Both the position numbers and the translations under genes were made by a program. Source: Paenibacillus segetis (GTDB taxonomy: Bacteria > Bacillota > Bacilli > Paenibacillales > Paenibacillaceae). Taken from it: 64,000 bases of DNA. Every line of letters begins with the position of its first letter. Within the stretch, counting starts at the first letter, position 1. Below the pieces are notes generated by a model, which saw only the letters and a program-made list of their open reading frames with translations, did no database searches and was not told the DNA's origin. The stretch lies in contig NZ_BMFT01000001.1 of assembly GCF_014639155.1 (NCBI RefSeq), forward strand, positions 62,001-126,000. The letters run 5' to 3'. This document shows positions 1 through 8,627 of this stretch, piece after piece.

Positions 1-780
1 TCCGTACCCTATAACTTCCGCGTGTATCCTAGCTTTTCGGCGTAAGGCATGGGATAACGATTCGAGTACTAGAATTCCAGCACCTTCCGCCATAACAAAG
101 CCATCCCTACCGGCATCAAATGGTCGGCTAGCTCGTTCAGGCTCGTCGTTTCTCGCCGATAGCGCCGTTGCTTTTGTGAAGCTGGCTAGCGATATTTCGG
201 TTATCGCCGCATCCGATCCTCCAGCGAATAGAACGTCGGCCCTTCCAGATTGAATTTGATAGAAAGCTTCTCCAATAGCTGTATTCCCGATGGAACAAGC
301 GGTTACGGGAGATAAGGAGGAACCTAATGCTCCTAGTCTAATGCTTATTAATGCCGCGGCCATATTGGAAATCATCATCGGGACGAGCGTAGGACTCACC
401 CGATCAGGTCCACGCTGACTTAGTAGGGCTTGTTGGTCCATTAACGTCTGTATTCCTCCGATTCCGGAGCCTACATAAACGCCTAATCTCTCTTTATTTA
501 TTTGATTTAGATCGATCCGAGAGTCCGCTAAAGCTTGGTCGGCTGCTGCTAAGGCAAATTGGCTGAACCGATCCATGCGCCTTGCTTCCTTGGGACCCAA
601 TAAAGTATCAGCATCAAAATCTCGTACGATTCCGGCAATTTTAACTTTAAAGCGAGTTGTATCAAATGCATCTATAGATGAAATCCCTGAATCTCCACGA
701 ACTAGCCGAGTCCAAAAGGTCTCAACATCATTCCCGAGCGGTGTTATAGCTCCCATTCCTGTTATTACAACTCTTTCCAC
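1..780 (-). CDS. fabF: beta-ketoacyl-ACP synthase II (FabF-like), C-terminus beyond window
   Basis: Condensing enzyme of type II fatty acid synthesis: malonyl-ACP plus acyl-ACP gives 3-ketoacyl-ACP in the cytosol. Reading the minus strand from GTG at 780, with AAGGAGG just upstream, gives 260 codons starting VERVVITGMGAITPLGND, the usual FabF N-terminus. The nucleophile is Cys162 in TACSIGNTAIGEAF, at the same place as in other FabF proteins; the two catalytic histidines would lie beyond base 1. It faces an XRE/MLTR regulator. It could be a paralogue of the housekeeping FabF, because no other fab gene adjoins it here. Confidence 0.9.
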   Translation of the reverse strand, partial: MERVVITGMGAITPLGNDVETFWTRLVRGDSGISSIDAFDTTRFKVKIAGIVRDFDADTLLGPKEARRMDRFSQFALAAADQALADSRIDLNQINKERLGVYVGSGIGGIQTLMDQQALLSQRGPDRVSPTLVPMMISNMAAALISIRLGALGSSLSPVTACSIGNTAIGEAFYQIQSGRADVLFAGGSDAAITEISLASFTKATALSARNDEPERASRPFDAGRDGFVMAEGAGILVLESLSHALRRKARIHAEVIGYG

Positions 781-847
781 AAGTTATTACCTCCTTGATC
801 ATCTTTAAATAACACTCTATACTCATCATGTCACGCATATTATCCTA

Positions 848-876
848 TTACAAGTTGTTGTTTATCCTAGTATAAT
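848..876 (+). promoter_or_regulatory. predicted sigma-A promoter of the XRE regulator
   Basis: TTACAA at 848-853 and TATAAT at 871-876 are separated by 17 bases, 37 bases before the gene start. This was called by eye from the consensus. Confidence 0.5.
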
Positions 877-912
877 TAATAACATGATAATTTTACGCAA
901 GGATGTGTAGCC

Positions 913-1752
913 ATGAATCCTCAACATAGACTCCAAGCATTGTCACAATTCTTAAAGGCCCAAAGAGCGAAACTCACCCCCGAATCTGTTGGTTTACCCG
1001 AAGGAAGTCGGAGAAGGACTCCCGGTCTTAGACGAGAAGAAGTCGCACAGTTAGCAGGTGTGAGTCACACTTGGTATACCTGGTTAGAACAAGGACGGGA
1101 CATAAAGGTATCATCGTCTGTCCTGGATAACGTGGCCATGGCTCTGCAATTAACCGCCGATGAGCGGAAGTATTTGTTCTCACTGGCACTAGAGACAACT
1201 CCAGGTGTAAGCCTCCTTACAGAAGAACTTCCTGAGATTAGTCCCGCTTTAAGGGTCATTCTTCAAGAACTCACCTACTGTCCGACGATTATTTCGGATC
1301 GTAGGTGCCAAATCGTCGGATGGAATGATGCAGCTTCACATGTCTTCCTGGACTTCGAGCATATTCCACCCGAACAACGAAACATGATTTCTTTATTATT
1401 TACGAGAAAAGAATTTAGGCGCCTAGCTGTGAATTGGGAGCAGTTCGTTAGCGGGTATCTGGCGATATTTCGGGCTTATTACGGACAATATGTTGAGGAT
1501 GAATGGTACGAGGAGTTTCTAAAGGAAATGAGAGAGACGCATCCTGAATTTAATCGTCTGTGGGACCAAAGCAAGGTGAGCACCGCACCTGAGGTATTAC
1601 TAGAGTTCAGACATGCCAAGGCAAGAAAGATGCTCTTCCAGCTCACATCGTTACAGGTACATGGCGGCACGGATTTAAGATGCAGTATTTATACACCCGC
1701 ACCGGATACCTCAACGAAGGCGAAGCTAAAGAAATTGATGCAGGATGATTGA
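913..1752 (+). CDS. XRE-family regulator with MmyB-like ligand-binding domain
   Basis: DNA-binding transcription factor of 279 residues. The N-terminal third is a helix-turn-helix with the family hallmark RRTPGLRREEVAQLAGVS followed by TWYTWLEQGRD. The remainder matches the PAS-like MLTR ligand-binding domain, which in a structurally studied relative held a fatty acid. That fits its position next to a fabF-type gene read in the opposite direction. AAGGATGTG precedes ATG 913. The effector and targets are inferred, not shown. Confidence 0.85.
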   Translation: MNPQHRLQALSQFLKAQRAKLTPESVGLPEGSRRRTPGLRREEVAQLAGVSHTWYTWLEQGRDIKVSSSVLDNVAMALQLTADERKYLFSLALETTPGVSLLTEELPEISPALRVILQELTYCPTIISDRRCQIVGWNDAASHVFLDFEHIPPEQRNMISLLFTRKEFRRLAVNWEQFVSGYLAIFRAYYGQYVEDEWYEEFLKEMRETHPEFNRLWDQSKVSTAPEVLLEFRHAKARKMLFQLTSLQVHGGTDLRCSIYTPAPDTSTKAKLKKLMQDD

Positions 1753-1834
1753 AAAATCGTCTTGTTTACGTGTATTATTACTGGGTAGTAGACGCATTTC
1801 GACAAAATGGATTAAGTAAAATTGAGGTGAGAAA

Positions 1835-2461
1835 TTGCAACCCACAATCGTCAAAGAAGATTACGTATATCAATGTAAACAAGTTCAAACAGGATGGAGC
1901 TCCATTGATTGGGATAGCTGCGATGTACTCGAATTAAGCGACACGGTCACAGGTTTACCACCGAAAGAGTATACCGAAGTGAGAGCTTGCTGGAACAAGG
2001 ACTATTTATATGTCCGATTCTTATGTAAGGACAGTTATATTGTGTCTGATTTTACGGAAAGAGATGACCCACTGTACGAGCAGGATGTCGTTGAGTTCTT
2101 TATCGACGAGGAGGGCAAGGGTACACGCTATTTGGAACTGGAAGTCAGCCCAAAGAACGTGGTGTTTGATGCTCTAATCGAAAATGATGGCTCAGATTCG
2201 GTTAAAGGCTTGGACAAAGTGTGGTGCTTCAAGGATCTTCTTACATCTGTCGACGCAAATCGTGAGGGCTATTTAACCACTTTCATTAGCATTCCAGCAT
2301 CAAATTTCATTCAGCCACTTCATGAAGGATTGCGTTGGAATGTTAATTTCTATCGAATTGATGAGGATTTAGAAGGAACGAGAGAATACCAGGCATGGAG
2401 TCCTACTGGAAAGGTCAATTTTCATATTTCTTCTCGGTTTGGAACAATGGTATTTGTGTAA
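1835..2461 (+). CDS. CBM9-like (DOMON-type) carbohydrate-binding domain protein
   Basis: A 208-residue protein without signal peptide or membrane segment. The pattern of a beta-sandwich with ACWNKDYLYVRFLCKD, YEQDVVEFFID and LRWNVNFYRI is that of the CBM9-like fold found in sugar-binding and cytochrome domains. The start is TTG 1835, chosen because GAGGTGAG lies directly before it and upstream codons overlap nothing conserved. A terminator hairpin follows. Ligand unknown; a stand-alone cytosolic CBM9-like protein has no assigned role. Confidence 0.65.
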   Translation: MQPTIVKEDYVYQCKQVQTGWSSIDWDSCDVLELSDTVTGLPPKEYTEVRACWNKDYLYVRFLCKDSYIVSDFTERDDPLYEQDVVEFFIDEEGKGTRYLELEVSPKNVVFDALIENDGSDSVKGLDKVWCFKDLLTSVDANREGYLTTFISIPASNFIQPLHEGLRWNVNFYRIDEDLEGTREYQAWSPTGKVNFHISSRFGTMVFV

Positions 2462-2485
2462 GTGAAAATGATAAGACTGATTTCA

Positions 2486-2526
2486 GGTCAGTAACCATTC
2501 GAAAGAGTGTTACTGGCCATTTTTAT
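2486..2526 (+). terminator. Rho-independent terminator after the CBM9-like gene
   Basis: GGTCAGTAAC (2486-2495) pairs with GTTACTGGCC (2509-2518) with one G-U pair, followed by ATTTTTA. Confidence 0.7.
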
Positions 2527-2586
2527 GTGGATTATATGTTAAATAATTCTAGTAACTACAAATTAAAGCGTGTATATTAATAGTTG

Positions 2587-2600
2587 TGAAAACGTTTGAA
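2587..2600 (+). promoter_or_regulatory. possible cre (CcpA) site upstream of the esterase
   Basis: TGAAAACGTTTGAA differs from the catabolite-response consensus TGWAANCGNTNWCA at about one informative base and lies 22 bases before the esterase start. A single site by eye is weak evidence. Confidence 0.35.
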
Positions 2601-2621
2601 CTACTAGTTAGGGGGGATTAG

Positions 2622-4007
2622 ATGAACCAAAATGGCCCAATAAGATCATGTTTTTGGGGGTTCATTATAATATGTATGCTAGCCCTGGTAAGTTGCCAGG
2701 ACAAAGGAAATTCAATCACTACGTCTCCAACATCATATGAGCCCAAGACAAGTGTGGCCGTACAAGCAACCGAGAATCCCACCGGCATGATTGTGGAGCA
2801 TGGAAGTGTACATATCGATAAACTTGAGAAACGGCGCATTTTTGTTTACCTCCCTCCCGGTTACGAAACCGACAATGAGCGTTACCCCGTTGTGTACATG
2901 AACGATGGGCGTAATATATTCCAAACGAATACAAGTTCTTTTCAAAAGGAGTGGAAGGTTGAGAAAATCATAGATCAGCTTGTTGCTGAAGGGAGGATGA
3001 AGAAGGTCATCGTGATCGGAGTCGACTCAAGCGAGGGCTCCGAGAGGGGAGAGGAGTACGTACCTTTTCTCGATGAGTCTATTCCGTCCGATGGCAAGAG
3101 TGCTGAGGAATTTACCCGTTATTTCATTGATACTGTCATTCCTTATGTTGATGGAACCTACAGAACTAATCCTGACCGAGACAATCGAATGATCATGGGC
3201 TCATCCTTTGGTGGTGTACAGGCGTTATGGATGGGTTACCATCACCCAGAGACGTTCTCCTCGATTGGAGCGGTATCCACTTCCACCTGGGTAGCTAAGG
3301 GGAGACTGTTTGAAGAACTGGCGAAGGAGAAAGAAAAACCAAACGTGAAGATTTGGTTGGATATGGGATATGCCGAAGGAATGCTTATCGAGCCGTTGGT
3401 AGATATTCTGAAATCGAAGGGATTTGTATACGGCCAAGATTTATTTTTTCAGATGGATATTTTAGGTAACCATGACGAGAATTCCTGGTCCAGACGTGTC
3501 CACAGTCCGCTACTCATGTTCGCCGGAAAAGCACCCGAACAAGCGGTCGAACTGGCAGTAGATGACTCGCTGATGATCTTCGAACCTGACAGCTCGTATA
3601 TCCGTCTTAATCCGGTAACGAGTATGGATAATGGGATGGATTATTCCGTTTCTGATGGGGCCGATTATAAAGTACTGAATCCTGAGGTTGGACGGGTAGA
3701 TGAGTCAGGGAAAGTGAAATTTCTTAAGCCGGAGTCCCTGGATGTGGAAGTGACTTATCAAGGCATTACCGTAGAACATAAAGTAGACTATGATCGTTTG
3801 GTAAGGATTCTAAAAAACAAATTGGAGTCACTCGTAACCGAAGAAAAGGATAGTAAGATCAAAGTTTTGCTTAAGCCCACGGCTGAAAATCTGAAAGCGA
3901 CAACGAAGGAAATTACTGATATAGCGATTTCACTCGAGAGTACAGGACTTTATACCATTGAGGAAGTTCGGGAAGATTATATTCTCCTCTCCTTGAATAC
4001 AAAATAA
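2622..4007 (+). CDS. lipoprotein alpha/beta-hydrolase, esterase-D/Fes-like
   Basis: Predicted membrane-anchored serine esterase of 461 residues. An N-terminal hydrophobic segment ends in the lipobox LVSC with Cys25. The hydrolase domain spans roughly residues 55-310 with HIDKLEKRRIFVYLPPGY at its start, nucleophile motif GSSFGG (Ser195) and a likely catalytic His in GNHDENSWSRR near residue 285. Family relatives hydrolyse siderophore or acyl esters. The last 150 residues are an extra domain I do not recognise, rich in beta-strand-like alternation. GGGGGG precedes ATG 2622. Confidence 0.75.
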   Translation: MNQNGPIRSCFWGFIIICMLALVSCQDKGNSITTSPTSYEPKTSVAVQATENPTGMIVEHGSVHIDKLEKRRIFVYLPPGYETDNERYPVVYMNDGRNIFQTNTSSFQKEWKVEKIIDQLVAEGRMKKVIVIGVDSSEGSERGEEYVPFLDESIPSDGKSAEEFTRYFIDTVIPYVDGTYRTNPDRDNRMIMGSSFGGVQALWMGYHHPETFSSIGAVSTSTWVAKGRLFEELAKEKEKPNVKIWLDMGYAEGMLIEPLVDILKSKGFVYGQDLFFQMDILGNHDENSWSRRVHSPLLMFAGKAPEQAVELAVDDSLMIFEPDSSYIRLNPVTSMDNGMDYSVSDGADYKVLNPEVGRVDESGKVKFLKPESLDVEVTYQGITVEHKVDYDRLVRILKNKLESLVTEEKDSKIKVLLKPTAENLKATTKEITDIAISLESTGLYTIEEVREDYILLSLNTK

Positions 4008-4033
4008 CTAAGGTGAGGACAAAGATAATAAAG

Positions 4034-4062
4034 TAAGGGGAAGCCTAAACGGCTTCCCCTTA
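4034..4062. terminator. bidirectional terminator between converging genes
   Basis: A perfect 12-bp inverted repeat TAAGGGGAAGCC / GGCTTCCCCTTA around a TAAAC loop lies between the esterase (plus strand) and the SRPBCC gene (minus strand). Confidence 0.7.
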
Positions 4063-4106
4063 ATACTGTCAAATAGGTATAGTCACTACACGATGAACTT
4101 ATTAAT

Positions 4107-4556
4107 TTACCAGCCAAACTCCAATGTTTTACCAGTTTCTACATAGGTTTTAAGGTTGCTGAGGATCATCGGCCAAGATGACTTTGTATTTTCGTAAGAA
4201 GGGTGGTTCTCTGGCCATTGATCGTTAACTAGCGTAAGCTTCGTACAATTGCCAACTGTCTCTGAAGTTAGCGTAACCCTAGTTTCCAGTTCTGCGTGAT
4301 TCTCTCTATATGAGGGTCCGGGATGTTCTGTGTAGCTCATGAGTCGATTCTCCTCAAAGGCCAGAACATTACCGTAGACATGCACGGTTTCATCTCCATC
4401 GGCACCGGGTCCAATGTAGGCATAAGTTGCACCGATTTCGAAGGTTGATTGGAGAATGCAGCCATAGAATATGGCTTTCGTTCCTTCAGGCGATATCAAG
4501 GCTTGCCAAACATCCTCAGGTGTTGCTCCGATATAAATTTCGTACTTAAGATCCAT
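4107..4556 (-). CDS. SRPBCC / AHSA1-like domain protein
   Basis: A 149-residue single-domain protein of the START-like SRPBCC fold, which forms a hydrophobic ligand pocket. Diagnostic stretches are MDLKYEIYIGATPEDVWQAL at the start, followed shortly by GTKAIFYG, and LTLVNDQWPENH further on. It ends in a C-terminal helix containing WPMILSNLKTYVETG. It is transcribed away from an AraC regulator, a common pairing. Substrate unknown. Confidence 0.8.
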   Translation of the reverse strand: MDLKYEIYIGATPEDVWQALISPEGTKAIFYGCILQSTFEIGATYAYIGPGADGDETVHVYGNVLAFEENRLMSYTEHPGPSYRENHAELETRVTLTSETVGNCTKLTLVNDQWPENHPSYENTKSSWPMILSNLKTYVETGKTLEFGW

Positions 4557-4685
4557 AAATTTTCCTCCGCTCGATTCATATATTAAATTGCCTAATCAAC
4601 CTCGAACTGCTAGTCTCATTATAGAAAAGATGAAATGGAACGTATTGTAAAAACGCGACAATAGCGGACCGTCTGGAGGTAGTTC

Positions 4686-5519
4686 ATGAAACCAAACGAT
4701 CAACGATCTGATAAGGGAATTCTGAAAGCAGAAGCAGGTATGCAAAAATTTTCGCTTATGAGATACGAACCTGCTGCTAGTCTGTCTCAATTTATCGAGC
4801 ATTATTGGGTGGTGCGATGGAACTTAAATGGAAAAGCTCCTTTTCGCCAAGTTATCTTATCTTATCCGAACGTAAACTTAGCGTTTGAGTATGAGAATAA
4901 CGAGATCTTTACTGGAGTTTATGGAGTTACTACAACTACTTATCCACGCCTTTTGAATGATGAGGGGAGGGTACTGGGGGTCAAATTTCGTCCAGGAGGT
5001 TTTTATCCTTTTTGGCAACAGCCTATTCTTCTTCTTACCGATAAGGTTCTAGGCTTTAGAGATGTGTTCGGAATCGATGAGAAGGAACTAGAGCAGCAAA
5101 TTTTTGCTATGGAGAACGAGGAGGAGATGGTCCAGCTTGCAGAACAATTTCTACTGGATCGCCTTCCAGAGCAGGATGACAACGTTGAGCTAATCAATCG
5201 CATTATACAATTCACCGTTGATAATCGTCAGATTACCAAAGTGGAGGACATCGTGCAACAATTCGGCATGAATAAACGGACCTTGCAACGTCTATTCAGT
5301 CGTTATGTCGGTGTCAGCCCAAAATGGGTCATCAAGCGGTATCGGCTGCAAGAGGCTGTGGAGATCATGGAAAAAGACGCAGCCCTAGATTGGCCGAAGT
5401 TGGCGCAGGATATGGGTTATTACGATCAAGCCCATTTCATCAAGGATTTTAAAGCGATGATAGGCAAATCACCAGAAGAGTATGTGAGAGAAATCGAGTT
5501 AAAAAGAGGCGTAAAATGA
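4686..5519 (+). CDS. AraC-family regulator with DUF6597-type N-domain
   Basis: A 277-residue transcription factor. The N-terminal half (FIEHYWVVRWNL, GVKFRPGGFYPFW) is the DUF6597-type sensory domain. The C-terminal 100 residues hold the two AraC helix-turn-helix motifs, with MNKRTLQRLFSRYVGVSPKW and then LAQDMGYYDQAHFIKDFK. GGAGG at 4675-4679 sets ATG 4686 as start. It probably controls the divergent SRPBCC gene or itself; that is inferred from position only. Confidence 0.85.
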   Translation: MKPNDQRSDKGILKAEAGMQKFSLMRYEPAASLSQFIEHYWVVRWNLNGKAPFRQVILSYPNVNLAFEYENNEIFTGVYGVTTTTYPRLLNDEGRVLGVKFRPGGFYPFWQQPILLLTDKVLGFRDVFGIDEKELEQQIFAMENEEEMVQLAEQFLLDRLPEQDDNVELINRIIQFTVDNRQITKVEDIVQQFGMNKRTLQRLFSRYVGVSPKWVIKRYRLQEAVEIMEKDAALDWPKLAQDMGYYDQAHFIKDFKAMIGKSPEEYVREIELKRGVK

Positions 5520-5525
5520 TAAAAA

Positions 5526-5558
5526 GAGCCGACCATCGTTGTTAAGAATGGTTGGCTC
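5526..5558 (+). terminator. terminator after the AraC-type gene
   Basis: GAGCCGACCAT pairs with ATGGTTGGCTC (one G-U pair), followed by CCTTAAAT; the run of T is short. Confidence 0.5.
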
Positions 5559-5576
5559 CCTTAAATATTCGAGCAT

Positions 5577-6566
5577 TTAGTCAAAGTAGTTAAGGCTCAT
5601 GGCTTCTCGAACCTCTTTCATCGTTTCTTGAGCTATTCCACGGGCACGCTGAGTCCCCGTCATGATTATGTCGTCAACTACTCTTGGCCTAGCGGCATAA
5701 TAAGAGCGACGCTCCCGCATGGGTTGGATAAGTTGTTCTATTGTCGACGCGATAAGCCCCTTACATGCAGAGCACCCCATTGTCGCTTGTTCACATCCTT
5801 CGCGGATTTCTGAAGCTGCGTTCGGGCGAAAAGCACGATGATAAGCATAAATTGGGCAAATATCCGGGTGACCGGGATCATGCTTATGAACTCGTGCGGG
5901 GTCTGTTGTGGCTTTTTTTATTTGGTATGCAATTTCTTCTGTTGAAGAATCTAATGCTATTGAATTACCAAGGCTTTTGCTCATTTTGGCATTTCCGTCT
6001 GTGCCGATTAGCCTAGGCATATCTCCAACAAGAGGTTTAGGCTCGACCAATATGGGCCTATACAATTCGTTGAATCGTCGTACAATTTTACGTGTTAGTT
6101 CCAAATGCGGGAGTTGGTCTTCTCCAACGGGGACAATAGTTGCTTTGCAAAAGGTTATATCGGCTGCTTGGCTTACGGGGTAACCAAGAAATCCGTAGTA
6201 CATGTCGTCTAGGCCGCTATTTTTGGATTCGGATTTAACGGTTGGATTGTGACGCAACACATTCACCGTAACAAACATGGAGAATAATACGGTTAACTCG
6301 GCAATTTCCGGAATCATCGATTGAACAAAAATAGTTGATCGATCTGGATTAATGCCAACGGATAAATAGTCGAGCGTGATCTCGCGTAAATGTGTCCGAA
6401 TTAAATCCGGTTTTTCAAAGTGCGTAGTTAGTGCCTGAACGTCTGCGAGAAGAACAAATGTCTCATATTGCTCTTGTAAAATAACGCGATTCTGTAGGCT
6501 GCCGACGTAATGGCCTAGATGAAGTTTTCCGGTAACCCGATCTCCTGTCAAAACTCGTTCTGTCAT
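5577..6566 (-). CDS. trpS: tryptophan--tRNA ligase
   Basis: Class I aminoacyl-tRNA synthetase charging tRNA-Trp with ATP and tryptophan in the cytosol. It has 329 residues with the HIGH-type motif HLGH at 16-19 and KMSKS at 194-198. The N-terminus TGDRVTGKLHLGHYVGSLQN is the GDR-type seen in streptococcal-style TrpRS, not the SGIQPSG type of Bacillus subtilis TrpS, so this may be a second TrpRS. CEQATMGCSACKG adds three cysteines near residue 260. AAGGAGGATG precedes the ATG. A tryptophan T-box leader controls it. Confidence 0.93.
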   Translation of the reverse strand: MTERVLTGDRVTGKLHLGHYVGSLQNRVILQEQYETFVLLADVQALTTHFEKPDLIRTHLREITLDYLSVGINPDRSTIFVQSMIPEIAELTVLFSMFVTVNVLRHNPTVKSESKNSGLDDMYYGFLGYPVSQAADITFCKATIVPVGEDQLPHLELTRKIVRRFNELYRPILVEPKPLVGDMPRLIGTDGNAKMSKSLGNSIALDSSTEEIAYQIKKATTDPARVHKHDPGHPDICPIYAYHRAFRPNAASEIREGCEQATMGCSACKGLIASTIEQLIQPMRERRSYYAARPRVVDDIIMTGTQRARGIAQETMKEVREAMSLNYFD

Positions 6567-6647
6567 GGTATAACATCCTCCTTATTTGTATGACAATCCT
6601 CAGCAACAGACACCACCAACCATCCTCCACGGCCATCACCCCCTTAA

Positions 6648-6962
6648 AAAAATCAAAAAAACTCCGTCCTATAAGGACGAAGTTATCGTTGTACCACCTT
6701 AAATGATCGCTTCGTTACATCTTTCGTAATCGTTTCGATCTTCTCTTAACGGTGCGGAGATATTAGATAATGATCTCGATACCGTTCCCGTGATAACGGT
6801 GGGAACCCCGGCGTATCCCTACTGGATTTTAACGATCATTCGGGACAGCAACTCCAAAGGCCATTCGATCACACGGTGGACACCGGTTCACAGCAACCAC
6901 CGGCTCTCTGCAGGTCCTTTCTCGTATGCCTACTTACCCTTTTTCTTCGTTGTTATAATATG
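6648..6962 (-). promoter_or_regulatory. T-box leader (tryptophan) of trpS
   Basis: On the minus strand the leader carries the AGAGA-type stem I segment with GGTGGTTGCTGTGAACC, a UGG triplet at 6856-6854 suitable as specifier, and the conserved T-box AAGGTGGTACAACG (6700-6687). The terminator hairpin ACTTCGTCCT/AGGACGGAGT (6683-6661) follows, then a T7 run. Uncharged tRNA-Trp is expected to favour the antiterminator and allow trpS transcription. Specifier choice is by sequence only. Confidence 0.9.
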
Positions 6963-6968
6963 TGGAAT

Positions 6969-6997
6969 ATATTACTACTTCTAGATTTAACGGTCAA
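6969..6997 (-). promoter_or_regulatory. predicted promoter of the T-box leader
   Basis: Minus-strand TTGACC (6997-6992) and TAATAT (6974-6969) with a 17-base spacer place the start near 6962, just before the T-box stem I. Confidence 0.6.
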
Positions 6998-7029
6998 TCT
7001 AATAATTCACCATAACTTACATCCCATTA

Positions 7030-7058
7030 TTGTCGCTGTTTTTCATAACTTGTATAAT
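7030..7058 (+). promoter_or_regulatory. predicted promoter of the ROK gene
   Basis: TTGTCG (7030-7035), 17 bases, TATAAT (7053-7058), about 28 bases before the start codon. Confidence 0.6.
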
Positions 7059-7086
7059 ATGGATATGTGACGGGAGGGGAAAAGAA

Positions 7087-7926
7087 ATGAATACATATGT
7101 TGGGATTGAAATAGATGGCGGCCAAATGTATATGATGGCGGAAACTGTAAACGGCTACATGGAACATGTGGTGCCTACGGGCAGAGAATGTACATTGCTT
7201 CAACTACAACATGAAGTTGAGGCTTTTGTAGCCAAGTTGCCCTACATTGCAAGTGGCATTGGAATGGGGATGCCAGGGTTAGTAGTAGGGAGCGATAAAG
7301 TAGAGTTAAGCCATGTTTTGCCTGCGCTAAACGGTGTTACAGCAGATATGTTCGCAACATCAGCCAACATTCCTGTTGCATTTATCAATGACGTGAAAGC
7401 AGCGACAATGGCTGAAGCGGCCCATTACTCAGATGGTGAAACAGTTGTTGTAATCATGGCCGATGCTTTTCTTGCGGCTGGCGTTGTAGCCTCAGGTGAA
7501 TTACTGCTTGGTGCAAAGGGGTGGAGCGGAGAGTTGGGCTATATGGTCCTATCTGTGGATGGGCAACCAGTACTCCTAGACACGCTCGCCAGTGGTTATG
7601 CTATTTTGAATCAAGCGGGGATAGATGATATTGCATTGCGTGAGCGTCTTGAAGCAGGAGATAAGCAAATTACTGAAATTGTGCGCCAAGCAGGACAGTA
7701 CTTCGGATATGCACTAATTAATTTAGTACATCTATATAACCCTGATGTTATTGTTGTTGGCGGTAGCACCCCGACATACAAAGGCTATATGGACGCAGCA
7801 ACAGTAGCCCTTGAAGCACATGCTTTACCTGAATTGCTGAAGTGCTGTTCAATCAAGGCACCACAAATTCAAAATAGGGTGATTGCTTTCGGCGCACGGG
7901 AGTGGATTCGCAAGTTTCAAAAATAA
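7087..7926 (+). CDS. ROK-family protein (sugar kinase or regulator-like)
   Basis: A 279-residue cytosolic protein of the ROK superfamily with the phosphate-binding GIEIDGG (residues 6-12), base-like Asp in FINDVKAATMAEA and a C-terminal VIVVGGSTP. The start is ATG 7087, supported by GGGAGGGG; the frame is open further upstream but without a ribosome site. Unlike ROK glucokinases it lacks the CxCGxxGC zinc site, and the ExGH motif reads ELGY, so zinc-dependent hexokinase activity is doubtful. No DNA-binding domain is present. Substrate unknown. Confidence 0.75.
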   Translation: MNTYVGIEIDGGQMYMMAETVNGYMEHVVPTGRECTLLQLQHEVEAFVAKLPYIASGIGMGMPGLVVGSDKVELSHVLPALNGVTADMFATSANIPVAFINDVKAATMAEAAHYSDGETVVVIMADAFLAAGVVASGELLLGAKGWSGELGYMVLSVDGQPVLLDTLASGYAILNQAGIDDIALRERLEAGDKQITEIVRQAGQYFGYALINLVHLYNPDVIVVGGSTPTYKGYMDAATVALEAHALPELLKCCSIKAPQIQNRVIAFGAREWIRKFQK

Positions 7927-7948
7927 GAAACAAAGTATATGTGAAGCG

Positions 7949-8566
7949 TTAATAAATGGATGCCACGTTTCGAATATCCCCGGTCGTTTCTGTAACAATC
8001 GTGAAGTGTTCAAACCACACTTGGCATCCTTCGCTGATTGGAGCTTGGGCCGCAACGCCTACTCTGATTTCCTCCGGACAGTCCATTCCAAAATATCTGA
8101 CCAGAATCCAATGTTGCCCGTCCAACGAATAATGAAATGCAAAGCAGTTACCGGAGCGAGCCGCTCTCAAATAGGGCTGTTGAACCTCTACTTGACTGGA
8201 GACGCAATCGTCCGAGGTGTTTCTTGTGACTACGCTAAGGATGGAAGGGAAATTGTCAAAAAACTCGAAGCATACTTTCGCCCAAGTGCGATCATCGGCC
8301 ATAAGCATAAGGCAACCAGAGTCGTATTGCTGTTTCATCTCCACACTAACGCGGGTTACAACGCTAAAATCGCCTTTTAGTAGGGTGTATAAATAAGGGG
8401 CAGAAGCTTTATTTGTCTCTCCTGACGGATCATTGAAAAAGTCTGCGATTGCAGGCGCAGCCACAGATAAGCTATGGTCCGATTGAAAGGTCCAATTACT
8501 CGGTTCGTTTAGCCAATGGAAACTAGAAGGTAGGGATTTCCCATAACTGCCCTCAAATAAATTCAT
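7949..8566 (-). CDS. DUF1349 (concanavalin-like) domain protein
   Basis: A 205-residue protein matching the DUF1349 jelly-roll family, with FHWLNEPSNWTF near the N-terminus, DFSVVTRVSVEMKQQYDSG, and FHYSLDGQHWILVRYF. Members bind or process carbohydrates, but function is mostly unassigned. ATG 8566 is preferred over the in-frame TTG 8581 because GGGAG is correctly spaced for it. A striking inverted repeat lies upstream. Confidence 0.8.
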   Translation of the reverse strand: MNLFEGSYGKSLPSSFHWLNEPSNWTFQSDHSLSVAAPAIADFFNDPSGETNKASAPYLYTLLKGDFSVVTRVSVEMKQQYDSGCLMLMADDRTWAKVCFEFFDNFPSILSVVTRNTSDDCVSSQVEVQQPYLRAARSGNCFAFHYSLDGQHWILVRYFGMDCPEEIRVGVAAQAPISEGCQVWFEHFTIVTETTGDIRNVASIY

Positions 8567-8597
8567 CGTATGCACTCCCAATAAGTAATGGTAACAC

Positions 8598-8627
8598 TTG
8601 TATATTTGATATGGTTCAAATATACAA
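8598..8627. promoter_or_regulatory. perfect 12-bp inverted repeat, candidate operator
   Basis: TTGTATATTTGA and TCAAATATACAA flank the six bases TATGGT. It lies 32 bases upstream of the DUF1349 gene and is long and exact enough for a dimeric repressor site. The binding protein is unknown. Confidence 0.55.

Noticed and set aside
575..808. 77-codon plus-strand frame at the window start
   Set aside because: It is antisense to the well-supported fabF coding sequence.
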